From JAIBJN01 sp963775395 (GTDB lineage: Bacteria > Actinomycetota > Thermoleophilia > Gaiellales > Gaiellaceae): a stretch of DNA of 46,806 bases. Below the pieces are notes generated by a model. It worked only from the letters and a program-made list of their open reading frames with translations. It made no database searches and had not been told where the DNA came from. Positions 17,261-26,129 of the stretch are shown piece after piece. The first letter of the stretch is position 1, and each line of letters starts with the position of its first letter. A program made the position numbers and the translations under genes. Location of the stretch: the NCBI GenBank assembly GCA_963775395.1, contig CAVZIX010000001.1, positions 1 through 46,806 of the forward strand. The letters are read 5' to 3'.

Positions 17261-17307
17261 CGCGTGGGTAGCATGCCACCGGAACCCGGACTGGGAGGGC
17301 TATTCGG

Positions 17308-18036
17308 ATGGCCGGCCTCATGAGCCGAACGTCGACTGTGGTCAAAGCGTGGATCTCGAAGCTCCTCGATCGCGCCGAAGATCCATCGGTCACACTGGAT
17401 TACTCGTACGAGAAGCAGCTCGAGATGCTGCAGAACGTCAAGAGGGGCGTCGCGGACGTCGTGACCGCGAAAAAGCGGCTCGAGCTGCAGACGCAGAAGC
17501 TCGAGCAGGAGCTTCCGAAGCTCGACCAGCAGGCGCGCGCGGCGCTCTCCGCGGGTCGCGAGGATCTCGCGCGCGCGGCACTCGAGCGCAAGACGGTGGC
17601 GCAGACGCAACTCCAGGGACTCGACCAGCAGATCACCGGCCTCGAGGCTCAGCAGGAGAAACTCCTTGCGAACGAGAAGCGCCTCTCCGCCAAGGTCGAG
17701 TCCTTCCGCAGCGAGAAGGAGGTCATCAAGGCGCAGTACTCGGCCGCCGAGGCCCAGGTGCGGATCACCGAAGCGGCCACCGGGATCGGCGAGGAGATGG
17801 CCGACACCGGCCTCGCCATCCAGCGCGCCCAGGACAAGACGGAGCAGATGCAGGCGCGCGCGGCCGCTGTCGACGAGCTCGTCGAGGCCGGTGCGCTCGA
17901 GGACTTCACCTCCGGCGAGACCTCTCTCGACCGCGAGCTCGCGCAGATCTCGGCCCAGAGCCAGGTCGACGACGAGCTGGCGAAGCTCAAGGGCGAGCTC
18001 GCCGCGGGCGGCGCGAAGAAGGAGCTGGAGCAGTGA
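17308..18036 (+). CDS. pspA: PspA/IM30 family envelope-stress protein
   Basis: 242 residues, almost entirely coiled-coil helix, with the start MAGLMSRTSTVVKAWISKLL forming the amphipathic membrane-binding helix and DYSYEKQLEMLQNVKRGVAD a conserved family block. PspA proteins form oligomeric scaffolds on damaged inner membranes and relate to ESCRT-III. The stop overlaps the GTG start of pspAA (GTGA). HtpX and PspAB, other members of the actinobacterial Psp set, are 2.3 kb away. Confidence 0.93.
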   Translation: MAGLMSRTSTVVKAWISKLLDRAEDPSVTLDYSYEKQLEMLQNVKRGVADVVTAKKRLELQTQKLEQELPKLDQQARAALSAGREDLARAALERKTVAQTQLQGLDQQITGLEAQQEKLLANEKRLSAKVESFRSEKEVIKAQYSAAEAQVRITEAATGIGEEMADTGLAIQRAQDKTEQMQARAAAVDELVEAGALEDFTSGETSLDRELAQISAQSQVDDELAKLKGELAAGGAKKELEQ

Positions 18037-18323
18037 TCGTCAGGCTGATGGGCGAGGGCCAGTTCCGCGTCGACGACGGCCTGCTGGCGAAGCTGAACGA
18101 GCTGGACGACAAGGCCCAGGCGGCGGCGGATGCGAACGACGAGCCCGAGCTCGACCGCGTCCTCGACGAGATGTGGGGCCTCGTCCAGGGCGACGGAGAG
18201 CGGCTCGCCGACGACGATCTCCACCCCTCGGACGTCCTCATCCCGCCGAGCGACCTGACCCTGGAGGAGACGCAGCGTCTCTTCTCGGATCAGGGGCTCA
18301 TCCCGGACATTCCGGCGGCCTAG
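18033..18323 (+). CDS. pspAA: PspA-associated protein PspAA
   Basis: 96 residues from GTG 18033. The pattern VIVRLMGEGQFRVDDGLLAK, LNELDD, then LHPSDVLIPPSDLTLEETQR and the end LIPDIPAA matches PspAA, a small protein encoded next to PspA in Actinobacteria. Its function is probably to modulate PspA assembly; this is inferred from constant linkage. Translation is coupled to pspA. Confidence 0.9.
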   Translation: MIVRLMGEGQFRVDDGLLAKLNELDDKAQAAADANDEPELDRVLDEMWGLVQGDGERLADDDLHPSDVLIPPSDLTLEETQRLFSDQGLIPDIPAA

Positions 18324-18331
18324 AGGGATCG

Positions 18332-18477
18332 TCGGAACGACGCTCGCCGCCGGGGCGTGATGGTCGTTCCGAGGCAAGGACGCAGGGAGCGTTCGTAGCT
18401 GGAGGCTACGGGCGCGACTGAGGACGCGGCATCGGGGCGAGCAGCGCGGCCCGGCGGCACCGCGCTCGTTCCGGCGA
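18332..18477. other. Structured GC-rich intergenic element
   Basis: About 150 bp between the convergent pspAA and DUF3152 genes show three inverted repeats. TCGGAACGAC (18332-18341) pairs with GTCGTTCCGA (18363-18372). A GTAGC/GCTAC hairpin follows near 18396-18410, and a GCTCG/CGAGC hairpin near 18466-18481 encloses a second TTCCGG. No T-run and no credible ORF are present. It may be a dispersed repeat, a terminator region or an RNA; no known family recognised. Confidence 0.4.
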
Positions 18478-18487
18478 GCCCTCTAAA

Positions 18488-19149
18488 TCAGCCTCGTTCC
18501 CACGACAGAGGCCAGGGGTTCGCCCGGCACGGGGCGACCCCCTTCGTCTGCTGCATCATCACCGGCGCAGGCGCGCCCCGGCCGTGCACGACAGATGGCC
18601 GTGCCCGAGCAGGTGGCCGACCTCGTGGTTGACGAGGTAGCGGCGGTAGCGCTCGACGTGGCGGTACGCGCTCGCGCCCTGGCGCCAGCGCGTGAGGTTG
18701 AGCACGGCGCGCCCGCCGTTCGCGCACGAGTAGATCCCGTTCGTGAGGTACGGGGCGCAGAGGCGGTCGGTCGTCCCGGGGGAGGCGAGCGTGACGCGGA
18801 AGTCCACCGGGCCCGTGGAGACGCGGCGAAACGAGACGCGCCCGGTTCCGCCCCAGCTGCTCGGGTGGCCGAGGATGGCATGCACCAGCCGGGCGAACTC
18901 GAGCCGCGCGATGACGATGCCCGCCTCGACTTCGACCAGGTACCGGAGAACGGGCCCGCTGCCGGTGCGGGGATCTCCGCCGCGCACGACGAGCAGCGGG
19001 CGCTCGCGGCCCGGCGGCCAGGTGGGCGGCGCGGCGCGCTGGGGCGCCGGGCCGGCGACCACGTCCGCGTCCAGGGAGGGAGCGACACGGGCCTCGGCGG
19101 CAGAGGCGAGCACCGCGGCGAGTGCCGCAATTACGACGGCGACGCGCAC
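18488..19149 (-). CDS. DUF3152 secreted metalloprotease-like protein (frameshift near 18583)
   Basis: Repaired length 220 residues. GTG 19149 begins a hydrophobic signal or anchor (VRVAVVIAALAAVLASAAEA). The catalytic region is LVNHEVGHLLGHGHLSC, a HExGHxxGHxH metzincin-type zinc site. As sequenced, the frame ends at 18559 just after this. One base missing near 18583-18585 hides the normal family tail, which continues in the next frame as GRGAPAPVMMQQTKG and NPWP, ending at 18488. Met-Met in that tail probably supplies the metzincin Met-turn. Likely an exported zinc peptidase of unknown substrate. The shift could be a sequencing error. Confidence 0.82.
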
Positions 19150-19184
19150 CGGTGGGACCCTAATCCTTCCCCCGACCCGCCGAG

Positions 19185-20090
19185 CTAGGACCGGAAGCGC
19201 CGCCGACGCCGCCGCCGTGCTCGTGCCGGCGCGCCGCGCAGCGCCTGGCGGATCGAGCCCGAGCGCCCCTTTGCGAAGGCGCAGACGGCGACGGCGCCGT
19301 AGAAGCCGACCCTCGGCTTCATCGAGCAGCAACCTGGGCACTTGCAGGCGGGCGCGGAGTTCAGCTCGTCCGCGTACACGCGAGGCACCCAGCGCGGGCC
19401 GCCCCAGCGGAGGTCGAAGGTGAACGACCGCACGACGTGAGCCCAGATGAGCCACGCCGCCCAGCGGCAGACGCCATAGAAGAAGGAAGCGCGGTAGAGG
19501 GCGACGAGCGTCGACTCCGAGAGGTAGCGGCCCGCCCAGCCCCAAAAGGGGTCCGCCGCCATCACCGTGGTCCTGAAATAGCCGCGTGTGAGCACGCGCC
19601 AGCTCAGGATCCCCCAGACGACGAACACGCCGTCCCAGACGAAGCCGAGCCCGCTGAAGTACGCGCCGGCATCCGTATACCGACCGGTCTGCCCGGCGTA
19701 CGCCCAGGCTCCGAGAGCAAAGAGGTGGTCGGTGAACGGGAAGAAGAGCATCGTTCCGACCGTGTCGCCCATGTCCGTGAGCACGTGCGCCCAGTGTCCG
19801 ATCACGAAGCTGTACGCGACCACCTTGTTGCGCCAGACGAGGTAGAGCAACAGTCCGACCAGAACGCCGAACGTCAGCGAATGGGTGAAGCCGAACCCCG
19901 GCCAGCCCCGGTGGAACTGGGCGGGGTTGTCGGCCTTCAGCTCGAAGCCGGCGAGCGTGACGCCGTACACGAACCACTTGGAGAGCAGGTCGGGCGCGTA
20001 CGAGCCCACGAGCAGCGGCACGAACGCGACGCGCTTCCCGAGCTCCTTCTGGATGACGTAGGGCTCGAGATCGTGGGCGGCCCAGCTCAC
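19185..20090 (-). CDS. Metal-dependent membrane hydrolase, YdjM-like
   Basis: 301 residues with several hydrophobic segments. Conserved polar motifs inside them, such as MSWAAHDLEPYVIQKELG, GSYAPDLLSKW, HRGWPGFGFTHSLTFG and GHWAHVLTDMGDTVG, fit the YdjM/LexA-binding inner-membrane hydrolase family. The C-terminal tail has a cysteine cluster (CKCPGCC) and an Arg-rich end, which are unusual. Its GTG start overlaps the stop of a small two-helix membrane protein gene (GTGA). It belongs to the htpX-pspAB transcription unit and so may act in membrane homeostasis. Confidence 0.75.
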   Translation of the reverse strand: MSWAAHDLEPYVIQKELGKRVAFVPLLVGSYAPDLLSKWFVYGVTLAGFELKADNPAQFHRGWPGFGFTHSLTFGVLVGLLLYLVWRNKVVAYSFVIGHWAHVLTDMGDTVGTMLFFPFTDHLFALGAWAYAGQTGRYTDAGAYFSGLGFVWDGVFVVWGILSWRVLTRGYFRTTVMAADPFWGWAGRYLSESTLVALYRASFFYGVCRWAAWLIWAHVVRSFTFDLRWGGPRWVPRVYADELNSAPACKCPGCCSMKPRVGFYGAVAVCAFAKGRSGSIRQALRGAPARARRRRRRRFRS

Positions 20091-20293
20091 CGGCGCAGGC
20101 GGCCGACGACGAAGGGGAGCGCGACGACGGCGAGCAGGAGATAGCCGGCGGCGACGACCCAGGAGAACAGGAACTCGGGCGCGGCGACGCCGATCCCGAT
20201 ATAGACGGCCGCCGCAGCCAGATAGAGGACGAGCTCACGCCGTCCGCCCGCGAGCGCGTCGCGAACCCTCGAAGGTGCGCCGTCCGGCCGCAC
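20087..20293 (-). CDS. Small two-helix membrane protein
   Basis: 68 residues from GTG 20293. Two hydrophobic helices (LVLYLAAAAVYIGIGVA and VVAAGYLLLAVVALPFVVG) are joined by a short loop, with an Arg-rich C-terminus. The four-base overlap with the next gene and the 11-base gap to pspAB support it as real. No family recognised; likely an integral partner of the HtpX-PspAB unit. Confidence 0.65.
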   Translation of the reverse strand: MRPDGAPSRVRDALAGGRRELVLYLAAAAVYIGIGVAAPEFLFSWVVAAGYLLLAVVALPFVVGRLRR

Positions 20294-20304
20294 GAGCGAG
20301 GACT

Positions 20305-20880
20305 CTAGTCGAGCGGCGCGTCGAAGAGCCCGAGCCAGCGCGTGAGGTCGGGCTCGATCGGTAGCTCCTTCTCGAGCTCCGTGCGGAGCCGCAGCTCCGC
20401 GGGGTTGTCGCGCTCCTGGCCCTCGCCCGTGGGGACGAACGGCCAGAACGTGCCGCGCTTGAACCCGTAGATCAGGTACGTCGGGTGCTCGCCGCCCTCG
20501 AAGGCGAAGAGAGCCGCCAGGAGCTGTTCGCCGAACCCGCGGCTGGAGAGCTCGCCGGCGACGAGGTGGACGGTCGTGACCAGGTCCTCGTAGTCGCGGT
20601 CGCGCACGACGAGCCACTGGTAGCCGTACGTGTCGTCTCGCCGCCTGACCTCCGACCCGGAGGTCTGCGCGACCACCCCGAGCAGCTCGTCGATCTCCTG
20701 CTCGGCTCGCACGAACTCGCCCGCCGAGAGCGCCTTGGACACGACCGCGGCGACCCCGGCGGGCTTGAGGCCGAGCTCGGTCTCGAGCGTGACCTGCGCG
20801 GTCGAAAGCGCGAAGAGCTTGTCAAGCTTCGCGCCCTTGAGGCGCTTGCGGCCCCCGAAGAGAACGCTGGCGAGACCCAC
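20305..20880 (-). CDS. pspAB: PspA-associated protein PspAB
   Basis: 191 residues. Typical PspAB features are the start MGLASVLFGGRKRLKGAKLD, DTYGYQWLVV, GFKRGTFWPFVPTGEGQERD and the ending PIEPDLTRWLGLFDAPLD. PspAB is a soluble actinobacterial protein usually encoded beside HtpX or PspA; its biochemical role is not known. Its GTG start directly abuts the htpX stop, so both are in one transcript. Confidence 0.9.
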   Translation of the reverse strand: MGLASVLFGGRKRLKGAKLDKLFALSTAQVTLETELGLKPAGVAAVVSKALSAGEFVRAEQEIDELLGVVAQTSGSEVRRRDDTYGYQWLVVRDRDYEDLVTTVHLVAGELSSRGFGEQLLAALFAFEGGEHPTYLIYGFKRGTFWPFVPTGEGQERDNPAELRLRTELEKELPIEPDLTRWLGLFDAPLD

Positions 20881-21759
20881 CTAGTACGAAACCGGCTTGC
20901 CCATCTCCTGGGCGATCGTGGCCAGGCGCGCGAGGCGCTTCTCGAGCGGCGGGTGGGTCATGAAGAGCGTCGCGGCCGACCGCTTCACGTTGGTCGGGAT
21001 GATGAAGAACGCGTTCAGCCCCTCCAACTGGCGCAGGTCGCGCTGCGGGATCCGGGTGATGTCGCTCGCGATCTTCTGCAGTGCGCTCATGAGGTTCTCC
21101 GGCGCGCCCGTGACGAGGGCGGCCCCACGGTCGGCGGCGAACTCGCGGTAGCGCGAGAGCGCGAGGATGAGGAAGTAGCTGACGAAGTAGACGACGAGCG
21201 CGATCAGCCAGATAGGCGGACCCTCGCGGTTGCGGCCGAGACCGCCGCCGAACCAGATCAGCAATGAGGCGACGTTCGAGAAGAAGCTCGCAAACGTCAT
21301 TACGGCTACGTCGCGGTTGGCGATGTGGGCGAGCTCGTGCGCGATGACGCCCTCGATCTCGGGCGGGTCGAGCCGCTTCCAGAGGCCCTCGGTGACGGCC
21401 ACCACTGACTTCTTCGGGCTACGGCCGGTGGCAAAGGCGTTCGGGACGTCCGTGGGGATGACGGCGACGCGCGGCTTGGGCAGGTCGGACATGGCGCAGA
21501 GCCGCTCGACCATGGCGTGCAGGTCCGGCGCCTGCTCGGGGGTGACCACCTTCGCGCCCGACGAGGCCAGGGCGATCTTGTCGGACGTGAAGTACTGGAG
21601 GAACGCAAAAGCCCCCAGGAGGACGATCATGACGCCGTACGACGCACCGCTCTGGAGGAGCAGCGCGAAGAAGCCCACGTAGAGCGCGCCCAGCAGGAAG
21701 ATGGTGAGGAAGATGCGCGACGACAGTCCGAAGTCGCGCCCGTACGCCTTGCGTCTCAT
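20881..21759 (-). CDS. htpX: Membrane zinc metalloprotease HtpX
   Basis: 292 residues of the M48B family. Zinc motif HELAH lies at residues 141-145 within EGVIAHELAHIANRD, with the third ligand Glu in YREFAADRGAALVTG. N-terminal helices (about 16-36 and 43-57) and a pair after the zinc site anchor it in the membrane. HtpX degrades misfolded membrane proteins and acts in membrane quality control. It heads the unit htpX-pspAB-2TM-YdjM. Confidence 0.95.
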   Translation of the reverse strand: MRRKAYGRDFGLSSRIFLTIFLLGALYVGFFALLLQSGASYGVMIVLLGAFAFLQYFTSDKIALASSGAKVVTPEQAPDLHAMVERLCAMSDLPKPRVAVIPTDVPNAFATGRSPKKSVVAVTEGLWKRLDPPEIEGVIAHELAHIANRDVAVMTFASFFSNVASLLIWFGGGLGRNREGPPIWLIALVVYFVSYFLILALSRYREFAADRGAALVTGAPENLMSALQKIASDITRIPQRDLRQLEGLNAFFIIPTNVKRSAATLFMTHPPLEKRLARLATIAQEMGKPVSY

Positions 21760-21798
21760 CGAGTTGGTCAGCTCCTCGGAGAAGTTGGTAGAGGAATT

Positions 21799-23406
21799 CT
21801 ACCCGCGGGCCTCGCGGCAACCGGGCGCCTGCGGGAACGCCGAGACGCCCAGGACGAAGGCGGTGGGGCCGTCCGCGACGACGCTCGTCATGCCGTCCGC
21901 GGCCTCCTCCACACAGACGGCCCCCGAGCGGACGCGCCAGGTCGGCGTCCAGCGGACGGCGAGGCGGTACGTGCCGGCCGCAGCGACGTCTCCCTCGACC
22001 CGGTCGGGCCGGAGCGCCGTCAGGTGCGCATCGGCGAGGCCGCTCAGGATCGGCGTCGGGTCGGGCACCTCGTAGACGGTGAAGTCTCCCGCCGTGCCGA
22101 CTTCCTCCAGGCCCGCGCGGCCCGAGCGGAGCAGCTCGGCCTCCCGCTCCTCCCCGACTCTTCCGAGCTGCGTTTGCGGCAGGAGCACCCAGCGGACCCC
22201 CATGGCGTCGAGCCACGCCCGGTAGGCCTCCGGCTCGAGAGGCTCCCGATAGAAGAGCGGGTTCTGGGCGATATCGAGCTGGCGATACCAGCCGCGCGCA
22301 AGCGGAAAGCCGGCGCGCGGCAGCCGGTAGGCCTCCCAGTGGTCGCCCGTGGGGACGACCTCGACTCGGTAGTCGGGCGACCATCGCACGGCGAGGAAGT
22401 TCAGCGCAGGCTCCCAAAAGGCCGCCTCCGCGGAGCGCGTGTCGGTGCGGTGGAGGGCGGCGCCAATGTAGGGGACCAGTGTGTAGACGAGCGCCAAGGC
22501 GACTGCCAGACTCGCGAGCCAACGCGGGCGATAGGCAGCGAGCGCGGCCGCGAGAAGCGCGAGCGGGAGGACAATGCCGCGCAGCCGCGTGACGTTCTCG
22601 CCGATCGGCGAGGGGATCGTGAAGGCCGCGACGGTGGCCAGCGACCAGAGGCCGAAGAGCGCGGCGAGGGTGCGCCCGCGCTCGGCACGGAAGGCCAAGA
22701 CCGCACAAGCCGCGGACAGAAGGATGACCAAGAGCAGCTCGTCGAGCCGGAAGAACGGGTACTCCGCGTCCTCGGGGTACACGATGAGCAGCGCTCCCTG
22801 GAGGAGCCCCAGCGCGAGAAGCACCGACCCCACTCCGATCGCGGTTCCGTCGAAGCGCATCCCGCGGCCCAGGAAGGTGGCGACTGCCGCCAGGCAGAGG
22901 AAGAGAAACGCGAGCGGTGACAGCCCGAGCGTGAGGACGGCCAGCCCCGCCGCGAGCCACGGCCGCCCGAGCTGCAGAGCCTTCAGCGCACCGAGGCCCG
23001 CGGCGAAGCCGGCCGCATACGGATAGGTCCCCGTGAAGAGCGATCCGCAGACGACGACGGCGAACACGCGGGCCGGCCAGCGCGCCGCGTCCCCCCACTC
23101 CCGGCCGGCCAACGAGGCGAACAGGGCGGCCGCGGCGACGACGGAGACCAGCGCGACGACGTCGTTCCCGACGAGGCTTGCGGGGAAGTAGTAGAGCAGG
23201 CTGTACGCGATCAGCGGGTAGTGGCCCGTGTACCAGAAGGTGTCCCAGATGAGGACGCCGTCGCGCACGAGCTCGGTGCGGTAGAGGTGCGCGGGCAGGT
23301 CGCCCGGCGGCGGGCCGAACAGGACGAGCGCGAGGCCGACGGCGAGAGCGGTGACCGCTGCGACCCCTGTCTCTCCGCGCGCCAACGTGCCTAGAGTGCC
23401 CGGCAT
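21799..23406 (-). CDS. Large polytopic membrane protein, possible GT-C glycosyltransferase
   Basis: About 535 residues with roughly ten hydrophobic helices in the first 370 residues and a soluble C-terminal domain of about 165 residues. An early luminal loop reads GDLPAHLYRTELVRDG and WDTFWYTGHYPLIAYSLLYY, resembling GT-C type glycosyltransferases and 6-pyruvoyl-tetrahydropterin-synthase-related membrane proteins. The ATG at 23406 overlaps the ATG of the divergent gene (23405), so the true start is uncertain; TTG 23385 is an alternative. Export or modification of cell-surface glycan is a guess. Confidence 0.6.
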   Translation of the reverse strand: MPGTLGTLARGETGVAAVTALAVGLALVLFGPPPGDLPAHLYRTELVRDGVLIWDTFWYTGHYPLIAYSLLYYFPASLVGNDVVALVSVVAAAALFASLAGREWGDAARWPARVFAVVVCGSLFTGTYPYAAGFAAGLGALKALQLGRPWLAAGLAVLTLGLSPLAFLFLCLAAVATFLGRGMRFDGTAIGVGSVLLALGLLQGALLIVYPEDAEYPFFRLDELLLVILLSAACAVLAFRAERGRTLAALFGLWSLATVAAFTIPSPIGENVTRLRGIVLPLALLAAALAAYRPRWLASLAVALALVYTLVPYIGAALHRTDTRSAEAAFWEPALNFLAVRWSPDYRVEVVPTGDHWEAYRLPRAGFPLARGWYRQLDIAQNPLFYREPLEPEAYRAWLDAMGVRWVLLPQTQLGRVGEEREAELLRSGRAGLEEVGTAGDFTVYEVPDPTPILSGLADAHLTALRPDRVEGDVAAAGTYRLAVRWTPTWRVRSGAVCVEEAADGMTSVVADGPTAFVLGVSAFPQAPGCREARG

Positions 23407-24998
23407 GGCCCGGACGGCAGTGGTCGCTCTCGCGTTCCTGGCGTTCATGGCCGGTTCGGCGCAGGCTACGACCTTCCAGGTGATCGTGGTGCCGGGCTTG
23501 ACGCTCGACGACCTGGAAGATTTCGCAGACCGCGGCGCGGTCGGGCTGCTCAACCCGGGGGCCGGCCCGGAGACGAGCCGCGGCCTGGCGATGCGGGCAC
23601 TCGTCACCGGCGAGGTCCGAAACTCCCTGCGAGAGGAGGGCCGGGGCGGCGCCATGCCGCCCGTTGTCATCTCCGTGGACGAGGGGCCGCTCGGCAGCGT
23701 GGACGGGAACGTGATCTACGTCGGGCTTCCCCAGGGAGGACGGCAGCCGAACGACAAGCGGTACCCGATCCTCGTCGTCGGCCCCGGCTTCGCAGGCCTG
23801 CTCAAGTCGGACTCGACGCGGATCCCGGGCCTCGTCTCCATCGCCGACGTGGCGCCGACCGCGCGCGGCGAGAACGACGGGCTCGAGTCGCAGTCGGCCG
23901 AGGACACGGTCTCCAAGCTGCGCGAGCTCGACGACCGCGTCGACGAGAACAACGGCGTGCGGCTTCCGGCGACCATCCTCGTCTGCGCGCTCGTCCTGGG
24001 CCTGGCCCTGTTCTCGCCCGCCGCTGCGGTCCCCGCGCTCGCGGCGGCGCTCCTCACGAACCTGGTGCTCGGCCTCGCCGGCATCTCCGAGTTCTGGACG
24101 GTGATGGCGATCTTCGCGGTCGCGGTGCTGCTGGGCGGCCCGCTCCTCGCCTCGCTCCTCCGCTCGCCCGTCTCGCTCGGGGCGTTCCTGGTAACGGTGC
24201 TCGGCGCATACCTGCTCGTGCTAGGGATCGACGGCCCGTCGGCTGCCCTCTCGCCGCTCGGCCCGTCGCAGAACTCCCGCTACTTCGGGCTCTCGAACCT
24301 GCTCGAGACGATGCTGCTCGTCCCGGCCTTCGGCGGCGCGGCCCTGCTCTTCCGCCGGTTCGGCTGGATCGCCTTCGTCGGCACCGCGCTCCTGGCGTTC
24401 GCCACGGTGGCCGGGAACCGCTTCGGCGCCGACGGCGGCGGGGCGATCGTCCTCGCGGGCGGGTTCGCCGTGCTCGCCGTCCTCCTCTCGGGTGGCGGCC
24501 GGCGCGCGCTCGCGATCGCCGTCGGCGTCGCGCTGGCGCTCGCGCTCGGGCTCGTCGCCCTCGACGCCGCCACGGGCGGGTCGAGCCACGTCACAAGGGC
24601 GTTCGAGGACGGCCCGGTGGGCCTGGCCGGAGATCTCGGCGAGCGGGTGGAGCTCTCGTGGGCGCGGGCGACGAGGGAGTGGTACATCGCCCTCTCGGTC
24701 GTTCTGATGCTGGCGGTCTTCGCCTTCCTCGTCGTGAGAACCCTGCGCCGCTCGAGCTGGCTCGGCGACTCGGCCGTCGCTCTCGCCCTGGCTGCGGCGA
24801 TCGCCGTCTCGCTCGTCGTGAACGACTCTCCGACCGACGTGCTCCTCGTCGGCCTAACGAGTTACGTCGCCGCCGACGTGGGTATGCTTCTCGCGCGATG
24901 GCCCGCTACTTCGCGCTCCTTGTCGCCGTCCTTGCCCTCGCCGTTGTCGCGGGCTGCGGCGGCGGGGAGGACGTCGTCACCGGCCCCCGAGAGCGTAG
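23405..24998 (+). CDS. Polytopic membrane protein with exported N-terminal domain
   Basis: A signal peptide (MARTAVVALAFLAFMAGSAQ) leads into an extracytoplasmic domain of about 165 residues beginning VIVVPGLTLDDLEDFADRGA, followed by about ten or more transmembrane helices. As sequenced, this frame runs on to 25300 and fuses with a cytochrome c domain. The fusion looks artificial because the junction is the out-of-frame reading of a lipoprotein signal at 24898. Removing one C from the CCCCC run at 24984-24988 gives this gene a TAG at 24996-24998. No family named. It is divergent from, and overlaps the start of, the other membrane protein. Confidence 0.6.
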
Positions 24999-25300
24999 AG
25001 GGCACCGTCCCGACCGAGACCGGTGGCGGTGGCGGAGGAGGAGGAGGAGGCGGCGGTGAGGGCGACGCTGCAGCCGGCAAGGAGGTCTACTCCTCGGCCG
25101 GCTGCGGAAGCTGCCACACCTTCGCCGACGCGGGCACGTCCGGCTCGGTCGGCCCGGATCTGGACGAGTCGACCGTGGACTTCGCGGCCGCCGAAGCTCA
25201 GATCAGGAGCGGCGGCGGCGGCATGCCGGCTTTCGAAGGCCAGCTGAGCGACGAGGAGATCGCCAACGTGGCCGCCTACGTCGTCGAAGCACGCGGCTGA
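24898..25300 (+). CDS. Cytochrome c lipoprotein (frameshift at 24984-24988)
   Basis: Repaired length 133 residues. ATG 24898 starts MARYFALLVAVLALAVVAGC, a lipoprotein signal with its lipobox cysteine. After one surplus C in the run at 24984-24988, the frame continues as PESVEGTVPTETG, a glycine linker, then the haem-binding CGSCH and a distal methionine in GGGMPAFEGQLSDEEIANVA. This is a small single-haem class I cytochrome c on the outer face of the membrane, likely an electron carrier to an oxidase or reductase. No oxidase genes are in the window. The shift may be a homopolymer error. Confidence 0.8.
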
Positions 25301-25301
25301 G

Positions 25302-26129
25302 CTGAACCTCCCGCCCGGGTTCCCGCGCGAGGTCGACGTCCTCGCCTGCGACCTCGACCGGACGCTCCTCTGGACGGACGGGGAGCTGCGCCCGCGCACG
25401 CGCGCCGCCATCGGCGCGGCGCGTAAGGCGGGCATCCGCGTCCTCATCGCCACGGGGCGCATGTTCCGCAGCGTGCGGCCTTACCTCGAAGCCGCGGGGA
25501 TCGACGACCCCGTCATCTGCTACCAGGGCGCCGTCGTGGCCGACCCCGGGACGGGCCGCTTCCTCCGCCACGAGCCGATTCCCGTCGAGCTCGGGCGCGA
25601 GACGATCGCCGCGCTCCAGGAGGAGGGCTTCCACGTCAACTGCTACGTGAACGACGAGCTCTACGTCGCCCGCATGACACCGGAAGCCGAGCGCTATACG
25701 TCCTTCCAGCACCTCCCCGTCCACGAGGTGGGCGACCTCGAGGCCTGGCTCTCCGAGCCCCCGACGAAGCTCGTGACCATCGACGATCCCGAGGAGCTCG
25801 ACGGGCTCGAGGCTCGGATGAAGGCGCGCTTCGCCGGCCGGCTCTACATCTCCAAGTCCCTCCCGTTCTTCCTCGAGTTCGCAAGCCCCGAGGTGACCAA
25901 GGGCTCCGGCCTCACGTTCGTCGCCGAGCACCTCGGCTTTACACGGGAGCGGACGATCGCCTTCGGCGACGGCGAGAACGACGTGGAGCTGCTCCAGTGG
26001 CCCGCGTTCGGCGTGGCCGTGGCGAACGCGCACCCGCGGGTGCTCGAGGTCGCCGACTGGGTCTGCCCTTCGGCCGAGGAGGAAGGCGTCGCCCAAGTCA
26101 TCGAGGCGCTCTTAGACTCTCGCGCATGA
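25302..26129 (+). CDS. HAD-superfamily phosphatase, Cof type
   Basis: About 275 residues. Motif I is LACDLDRTLLWTDG (Asp17 and Asp19 counting from 25302), motif II lies in LIATGRMF, and motif IV is AFGDGENDVELLQW near residue 225. The C2-type cap lies between, as in Cof/HAD-IIB sugar-phosphate and flavin-phosphate phosphatases. The start is unresolved: the first ATG (25461) falls after motif I, and the only nearby in-frame codon is CTG 25302, so a non-standard start or another indel is possible. Its stop overlaps the serS start (ATGA). Confidence 0.82.
   Translation: MNLPPGFPREVDVLACDLDRTLLWTDGELRPRTRAAIGAARKAGIRVLIATGRMFRSVRPYLEAAGIDDPVICYQGAVVADPGTGRFLRHEPIPVELGRETIAALQEEGFHVNCYVNDELYVARMTPEAERYTSFQHLPVHEVGDLEAWLSEPPTKLVTIDDPEELDGLEARMKARFAGRLYISKSLPFFLEFASPEVTKGSGLTFVAEHLGFTRERTIAFGDGENDVELLQWPAFGVAVANAHPRVLEVADWVCPSAEEEGVAQVIEALLDSRA

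Noticed and set aside
23405..25300. A natural fusion of a membrane protein and cytochrome c
   Set aside because: The linker is an out-of-frame lipoprotein signal, and a single surplus C in a homopolymer explains it.
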